Source of the DNA: Truepera radiovictrix DSM 17093 | GTDB lineage: Bacteria; Deinococcota; Deinococci; Deinococcales; Trueperaceae | Direction: 5' to 3' | NCBI RefSeq assembly: GCF_000092425.1 | Contig: NC_014221.1 | Coordinates: forward strand, 2,547,001 to 2,611,000 | DNA: 64,000 nt | Shown here: positions 57,261 to 64,000 of the stretch, in pieces | How the letters are laid out: every line of letters starts with the position of its first letter | How positions within the stretch are numbered: position 1 is the stretch's first letter | The notes under the pieces: model-generated | What the model was told of the DNA's origin: nothing | Databases searched by the model: none | What the model saw: only the letters and a program-made list of their open reading frames with translations | Position numbers and translations under genes: made by a program

Positions 57261-58469
57261 TTATGCAGGCGCCTGCACGAGCCCCGCGCCCACGTCGAGG
57301 GGGTTAAAACCGGGGGCGAGCGGTTCGTGCGTGGCGCTCGCGATGATCTTGGCGGAGAACGTCGACCACGAAAAGGCGTCTGACCGCTGGAGCGCCTCGG
57401 CGTAGAGCGCCGCGACGCCGGCGGCGTGGGGCGCCGCCATGCTGGTGCCCTGCAAGCTCCGCAGACCGCCTCCTGGCCACGCCGAGACGACCCCGACGCC
57501 GGGCGCCACGACGCTCGGGCGGGTGTTGGAAAAGGGCGCGACCTCGAGCGCCTCGCTGAGCGCCCCTACCGAGATGGCCCCGTCGGCGGCAGCGGGGGGC
57601 GCGGTAAAGATGCGGTAGGGCGGCTCGGAGGGGCGCGCTTTGGCGCCGATGTTGCTCTCGTTACCGGCGGCGGCCACCAAGACGCACGGCGTCTGCAGCT
57701 TGCTGCGCGCCTCCATAAGCTCGACGAGCGCGTCGAACATGCGGACGTTCGCGCGGTAGAGCTCGAGCCCCTGCGAGATGGCCGCGAGCTCCGGCAGGCC
57801 GCGCAGGCGCAGGTCGAGCACGATGTGCGGAAACGAGATGCCGAGCGACATGGAGATCACGTGCGCCCCCTCGTTGATCGCCCAGGTGAGCCCCTTGACG
57901 ACCCCTTCGGTAGTCCCGCTCCCGCTTGTCGTAAGCACCTTGCCGACGAGCAGGCGCGCCACCCCCCGCGCCACCCCGATGCGCCCGCCGGCAGTGTCCT
58001 GACCGCAGAGGGTACCGGCGCAGTGGGTGCCGTGGCCGTTGCCGTCGCCGTCGCCCTCACCCGTAAAGTCGCGCTCGACGAGCGAGAGCCCGCGGAAGGC
58101 CGGGTGCTCCCTGTCGATCCCCGTGTCGAGCACCGCCACCGTCACCCCCGCGCCGTCGTAGGGGCTGACGTCGGCGCGCACCGCCCGGACGCCCCACGTC
58201 ACGGGGGGCGGCGCCGCGACCGCCTCCCCGTCGGTCAGCGGGCGAATAAGCTGCACCGGTACGACGGGGGCGATGCTCGCCACGTCGGGTTCCCGGCGCA
58301 GGGCGTTAAAGTCGGCCGTGCTCAGCGTGTCGATCTCGACGGTGAGGTCGTCGACGCGGGCGTTATCTTTGAGCGCGAAGCTCCCCAAAAAGGGTTCGGC
58401 CAGCGCGGCGCGGGGTTTGTCGATGTCCGGCTGCCGCAGGATGATCTGTTTGAACTCGCTGAGTCTCAT
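57261..58469 (-). CDS. Subtilisin-like serine protease (S8), no signal peptide
   Basis: 402 residues. Catalytic Asp115 (AVLDTGID), His146 (GHGTHCAG) and Ser343 (GTSMAAPHAAG), oxyanion Asn270 (AAGNES). There is an N-terminal prodomain-like region (about 1-95), but no signal peptide, so it is either cytoplasmic or exported unconventionally. An unusual helical insertion lies between residues 212 and 260. GGAGGG precedes the ATG. It lies 41 bp after the TonB-like gene on the same strand and is probably its operon partner. Confidence 0.88.
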   Translation of the reverse strand: MRLSEFKQIILRQPDIDKPRAALAEPFLGSFALKDNARVDDLTVEIDTLSTADFNALRREPDVASIAPVVPVQLIRPLTDGEAVAAPPPVTWGVRAVRADVSPYDGAGVTVAVLDTGIDREHPAFRGLSLVERDFTGEGDGDGNGHGTHCAGTLCGQDTAGGRIGVARGVARLLVGKVLTTSGSGTTEGVVKGLTWAINEGAHVISMSLGISFPHIVLDLRLRGLPELAAISQGLELYRANVRMFDALVELMEARSKLQTPCVLVAAAGNESNIGAKARPSEPPYRIFTAPPAAADGAISVGALSEALEVAPFSNTRPSVVAPGVGVVSAWPGGGLRSLQGTSMAAPHAAGVAALYAEALQRSDAFSWSTFSAKIIASATHEPLAPGFNPLDVGAGLVQAPA

Positions 58470-58510
58470 GGCCCTCCGCTCCCCCCTTGAAACAACCTCG
58501 GCAACAACCT

Positions 58511-60583
58511 CTACGGTGCGGCCGCCGCCCCCTCGGGGGCAAAGACGATCCAGTGCCTAAAGGGCGTCAGGTCGACCACCTCGCCCGCGGCGGTGACGAA
58601 CTGAAAGCCGCCGGCGGGCGTCCAGCGCCCCGGTACCGCTCTGCCGCGCACGTAGAGCGTCGCCGCGCCCCCTTCATACGGAAGGTAGAGGCGGTCCTCG
58701 GGGTCGTTCGGGAAGGGGAAGGCGGTCACCTCCGCGACGACCACCGCGTCGACCACGACGGCGTTGCCGGCGGCGTCGGCGGCGTCCTCCCCCGAGCGCA
58801 CCCAGCGGTACTGGTCGACCTCGCTTACGTAGCGAAAGCCGCTCGAGTAGACCGCCGAGAAGGCGACCGTGACCTCCGCGGCCTCCGGCGCGTCCGCCGC
58901 GGGTTGAAAGACGAGGCCGCTCACGGGGCGACCCGGCAGACGCCCCACGGCGCTGCGCAAGTCGGTGCCGGCGGCGAAGGTGCTGTAGGGCGCGTCGCGG
59001 CCCGGCGCTTGGGCGAAGAGCTCACCCTGCGCGAGCGCGTCGACCGTCGGGATCTCCTGCGAGGCGATGCGGCTGACCGTGCTGGGCGCCCCACCGACGT
59101 GCACCAGGGTGCCGTTCATCCGCAGCGCCGCCTCGAGGAAGTAGTCGCGGGCGCTGCGGATGGGGCCCACCTGCGCCGGTTCGCCCTGGGTGTAGACGCT
59201 CATCAGCCGCGTAAGCCCCCCCTCGACGGGCATCTCGAAGACCGCGGTCGCCTCCTGGAGGCCCATCTGCGGGTAACCGGCGTCGGTGTTGTCGAGCAGC
59301 ACCGCGAGCGGCTGCAAGAGGGTGGCGTTAAAGGTCTGCGGCGCCTGAGCGCCCGCGGCCTCGGCCCCGTCGGGGGCGGCGGCGGCCCCCTGGGCGCCGG
59401 CTTGGGCCGCTTCGTCCGCTTGCGCCTGGGTCGTCGCGGGGGCCGCGCCCGCAGCGGGCTCGGGCGCCTGAGCGGCAGAGGGCGCGACCGCAACGCTCAC
59501 CTCGGGGAGCTCGAGCGGGAGCGTCTCGGCGAGCACCGCCGACGGCGCGACCGCGAGCGGCCGCTCGGCGGGGAGCGCCACCGAAACCTCGGGCTGGGGC
59601 ACGGCGGTCGGCAGCGACACGGCAGCGCCCACCGCCGGTTGCGGCAGCGGCGCGGCCTCCGCGACTGTAGCGCTCGCCGCAGGTTGGGGCACGGCGCGCG
59701 CGGGCACCTCGGCGGTGACGCTGGGGAGCGGCACGGGGTCGGCCTCCGCGACCGTGGCGCTCACCGCCGGTTGCGGCAGCGCACGCGAGGCGACCGAGAC
59801 CTGCACCTCCGGCTCGGGGAGCGGGTCGGCGGCGGCGACCTCGGCCGCCGCTGCGGGCTGCGGCACGGCGCGCGAGGCGACCTCGGCGCGCACCTCGGGT
59901 TGCGGCACCGCCACCGCCTCGGCGAGTTCGACCTGCGGCGTGGCGGTGATAAGCCGCGCGGGGGCGACGCTCACCTCCGGGTTCGGCCGCGGGAGGTCGA
60001 TGGCTTCGGCGAGCGGCTGCGGGGCGATCTCCGGGGCGGCGATCTCCGGCAGCGTGGTGCTCGGCGGTCTCGCGGGGAGCTGCGGCAGCGCCTCGGCGAG
60101 GCTCGGCGTCGGCGGCTCGGGCGCGACGACCTCGGGCGCCGGGGCGCTCGGAGGGGGTGCAGGGGCGTCGACCGCTTCAGCCGGAGCGGCTGGGGGCGGG
60201 GCGGCGGTGCGCTCCGGCAACGCCTCTGAGGCCGCTTCGGGGGCCCGCTCGAGCGCCCCCTCCGGCGGCGTCGGCAGCGCGAGCGTCGCCTCACCCGCGG
60301 TCTCGGCGGCGACCTCGGGCCGCGGCGCCTGCGGGGCGGGGGCGTCGACGCTCGGCGCGTCGACCGCCGCGCTCGCCTCCTCGGGGGGGGCGAGCTCGAG
60401 CACCACCACGCGCTCGTCCGGGCGCGGCCCCACGTAGAACCAGGTCACCCCGAGGAGCGCCGCGAGGTGCAGCAGCAGCGACAACAGCAGCGCGCGGCGG
60501 CGCTCGGGGTCGCGCCAGAGGGGGAGGCGGTCGTCTCGGCGGGCGCGCTTGACGAGGACGCGGTGGCGCGATGGGCGCTGCAC
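58511..60583 (-). CDS. TonB-like protein with C-terminal DUF3048 (YerB) domain
   Basis: 690 residues. A basic cytoplasmic tail (1-30) is followed by one TM helix with the SxxxH motif of TonB (Ser35, His39). A long Pro/Ala/Val/Glu-rich region (about 55-405) follows, containing repeated PQPxVxAxVA-type units. From about residue 412 to the end lies a DUF3048 domain (AVLLDNTDAGYPQMGL, then EGGLTRLMSVY, then GPIRSARDYF). No TonB C-terminal domain is present. The gene follows exbB and exbD, so this is presumably an energised periplasm-spanning protein; its target is unknown. Confidence 0.83.
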   Translation of the reverse strand: MQRPSRHRVLVKRARRDDRLPLWRDPERRRALLLSLLLHLAALLGVTWFYVGPRPDERVVVLELAPPEEASAAVDAPSVDAPAPQAPRPEVAAETAGEATLALPTPPEGALERAPEAASEALPERTAAPPPAAPAEAVDAPAPPPSAPAPEVVAPEPPTPSLAEALPQLPARPPSTTLPEIAAPEIAPQPLAEAIDLPRPNPEVSVAPARLITATPQVELAEAVAVPQPEVRAEVASRAVPQPAAAAEVAAADPLPEPEVQVSVASRALPQPAVSATVAEADPVPLPSVTAEVPARAVPQPAASATVAEAAPLPQPAVGAAVSLPTAVPQPEVSVALPAERPLAVAPSAVLAETLPLELPEVSVAVAPSAAQAPEPAAGAAPATTQAQADEAAQAGAQGAAAAPDGAEAAGAQAPQTFNATLLQPLAVLLDNTDAGYPQMGLQEATAVFEMPVEGGLTRLMSVYTQGEPAQVGPIRSARDYFLEAALRMNGTLVHVGGAPSTVSRIASQEIPTVDALAQGELFAQAPGRDAPYSTFAAGTDLRSAVGRLPGRPVSGLVFQPAADAPEAAEVTVAFSAVYSSGFRYVSEVDQYRWVRSGEDAADAAGNAVVVDAVVVAEVTAFPFPNDPEDRLYLPYEGGAATLYVRGRAVPGRWTPAGGFQFVTAAGEVVDLTPFRHWIVFAPEGAAAAP

Positions 60584-60589
60584 GCTTCT

Positions 60590-61000
60590 CTACTCCCCTC
60601 CGGTCGCGATGGCGACGCGTTCGGCGCCCGCCTGACGGATGAGGTCCATCACGCGCACCGAGACCCCGTACTGGATCGTCTGATCGGCGCGCAGCACCAC
60701 GGTGCGGTCGGGCGCCTCGGCGAGCGCCGCGCGCAGCGCGCTCACGAGGTCGCCCTCGCTCACCTCGGCGCCCGCCAAAAAGATGCGCCCGTCTTGCGTG
60801 ATGGTCACCGTCGGTACGTCCGCGGTTTGCGCTTGGGTGGTCTGCGCCTGCGGCAGGTCGACCGGCAGCCCCGACTCGAGGGTGATAAAGGTCGTCGAGA
60901 CCATGAAAAAGATCACCAGCTGAAAGACCACGTCCACCATCGGGGTGAGGTCGAGCCCGGCCCCTTGGGAGAGCGGGCGGGTGCGCCTCAAGCGGCGCAT
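60590..61000 (-). CDS. exbD: ExbD/TolR family proton-channel subunit
   Basis: 136 residues. One TM helix with the essential Asp23 in LTPMVDVVFQLVIFFMVS, then a periplasmic domain. With ExbB it turns proton flow into work on TonB/TolA-type proteins. An AGGAG site precedes the ATG. It is 25 bp downstream of exbB and 6 bp upstream of the TonB-like gene. Confidence 0.9.
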   Translation of the reverse strand: MRRLRRTRPLSQGAGLDLTPMVDVVFQLVIFFMVSTTFITLESGLPVDLPQAQTTQAQTADVPTVTITQDGRIFLAGAEVSEGDLVSALRAALAEAPDRTVVLRADQTIQYGVSVRVMDLIRQAGAERVAIATGGE

Positions 61001-61025
61001 CGGCAGCTCCTAGGCGCGGCGCGCG

Positions 61026-61757
61026 TCATACGCCCCGTTCGACGACGCTCGCGCGCCGCACCCGCTCGCCGGTCTCGTCGACCGGCACCTCGCGCACCTG
61101 CCCCACGCGGCTCCGCACGTCCTCGTACCCGCCCTCGCGCGGGCTCGGTTTGGTCGAGACCGCCTGCGCCACGTTGCCCATGAGCTCCTCGCGGCGGCGC
61201 TCGATCTCGAGCAAAATCCCCTCGACGCGGCTCGAGAGGTACGAGTGGCCGATCACCGCCGGGATGGCGACGATAAGCCCCGCGGCGGTCGTGACGAGCG
61301 CCTGCCCGATGCCGCCCGCTAACGCCGCCGGGTTGCCGGTGCCCTGCTGCGAAATCTCGGCGAACGCGACGATCATCCCCGTCACCGTCCCCAGAAGCCC
61401 CAAGAGCGTGGCGACTTGCGCAATGGTCGCGAGCGGCCTGAGCCCCCGCGTCAGGCGCTGCTCCTCGCCCAAGTACGCCTCCTGAAAGGCCGCTTCGACC
61501 GCCGGACGCCCGTAGGGGATGCGCGCCAACGCGGCTTTGAGCACCCGCGCGACGGGGCCGCCGTGGTTGTCGCAGGCGATCATCGCCATCTCGAGGTTGC
61601 GCTCGCGCACGGCGCTGTTAACCCGCGCCATGAGCCGGTCGGCGTCGAGGCGCTCTTTGGAGAGTTTAAAGAGGCGTTCGAAAAAGAGGTAGAGCGCGTA
61701 TAAAGAGACCAGCAAAATGGCGACGAGCACCGGGCCACCACTCAGGAGAAGTTCCAT
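61026..61757 (-). CDS. exbB: ExbB/TolQ family proton-channel subunit
   Basis: 243 residues with three TM helices. The MotA/TolQ/ExbB domain is seen from GLRPLATIAQVATLLGLLGTVTGMI to VTTAAGLIVAIPAVIGHSYL (each read as the classic TM2/TM3 motifs). It forms a pentameric channel around an ExbD dimer. First gene of the operon exbB-exbD-TonB-like-subtilase. The C-terminal cytoplasmic tail is about 40 residues. Confidence 0.9.
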   Translation of the reverse strand: MELLLSGGPVLVAILLVSLYALYLFFERLFKLSKERLDADRLMARVNSAVRERNLEMAMIACDNHGGPVARVLKAALARIPYGRPAVEAAFQEAYLGEEQRLTRGLRPLATIAQVATLLGLLGTVTGMIVAFAEISQQGTGNPAALAGGIGQALVTTAAGLIVAIPAVIGHSYLSSRVEGILLEIERRREELMGNVAQAVSTKPSPREGGYEDVRSRVGQVREVPVDETGERVRRASVVERGV

Positions 61758-62059
61758 AGTCCTCGCTATCCTAAAAGCTCGCCCGCTAAACCGTATGAGA
61801 GGCCGGTGCCGAGCAGAGCGGCCCTGAGCGGCGCCAACGCAGCGGCACCAGCGGCACTAACAGCGGCAGGGCGACGGCAACGTTAAAGAGACCCCCTGCA
61901 GGTCGCCGCGTAGAGAGAGCAGCGGGTCTCCCTTGCACCTTAGTGTAGCGCGCTTAAGGGGAGCTTAAGCGGTTTTGTGACCCCTCCGCAGTCTGTAGGT
62001 GGTTCGTGGCCTGTGGCTCGTGGCGCACCGACCCGCAACGTGACGCGGTCGTGAACGGG
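61758..62059. promoter_or_regulatory. Region upstream of exbB with GCTTAAG direct repeat
   Basis: About 300 bp between exbB and the end of ppc. GCTTAAGGGGAGCTTAAG (61952-61969) differs by one base from the site in the glmM promoter (42262-42279). On the minus strand it is followed by TACACT or TAAGGT candidates for a -10 box. A GTGGCC-family repeat lies at 61998-62027. No gene seen. Confidence 0.5.

Positions 62060-64000
<1,941 letters not shown>

Noticed and set aside
58487-60229. 580-codon plus-strand frame opposite the TonB-like gene
   Set aside because: It is the antisense of the Pro/Ala/Val repeats, Arg/Gly-rich, with no motif.

Overview
The window is very GC-rich, gene-dense DNA that looks chromosomal. 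Three things point to the Deinococcota (Deinococcus-Thermus), most likely a Truepera-like member: DNA polymerase I is close to Taq polymerase and lacks the same proofreading residues, many genes start exactly 6 nt after a -10 box (leaderless transcripts), and the CRISPR repeat ends in the ATTGAAAC common in thermophiles. The taxonomic call is inference.

Layout. 1-3.9 kb: the end of a PilT-like gene, then a c-di-GMP receptor-enzyme gene split by a C9 tract, coupled to a membrane protein. 4-15.6 kb: an FMN protein, an ABC-2 exporter (natAB), an aquaporin, a PrcB-type lipoprotein, an exported FAD oxidoreductase and a heterodimeric ABC exporter with a long leader. 16-26 kb: a MsmX/UgpC-type sugar ABC ATPase, arginase, DnaE with a 431-residue intein, a CDF-type transporter and DnaJ. 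26-33.3 kb: a branched-chain amino acid type ABC operon (livG-acyl-CoA synthetase-livH-livM-livK-livF) divergent from tRNA-Gln. 33.7-39.4 kb: an ATP-grasp protein, a DUF2325-like protein, a patatin-like lipase and kynB-kynU. 39.4-40.6 kb: a CRISPR array of 15 identical repeats with no cas genes nearby; its leader holds three perfect DnaA boxes.

40.9-64 kb: glmM, polA, nnr, thrB, a small-multidrug-export family protein, a DUF815 ATPase, the dnaX-ybaB-recR cluster, topA, a cupin-like protein, ftsE (no ftsX), a subtilase and an ExbB-ExbD-TonB-like operon. The last TonB-like protein has a DUF3048 (YerB) domain where TonB normally has its receptor-contacting domain. PEP carboxylase runs off the right edge.

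The observations I rate highest are: a complete programmed -1 frameshift signal in dnaX (slippery heptamer, upstream Shine-Dalgarno, downstream hairpin, and an open 185-codon extension); the ExbBD-TonB/DUF3048 operon; an 18-bp direct-repeat site shared by the glmM promoter and the region upstream of exbB; an 18-bp operator shared by two other loci; leaderless short leader ORFs overlapping the next start codon; and CRISPR spacers that all read like coding sense strand, so that the crRNAs would be antisense to mRNA.
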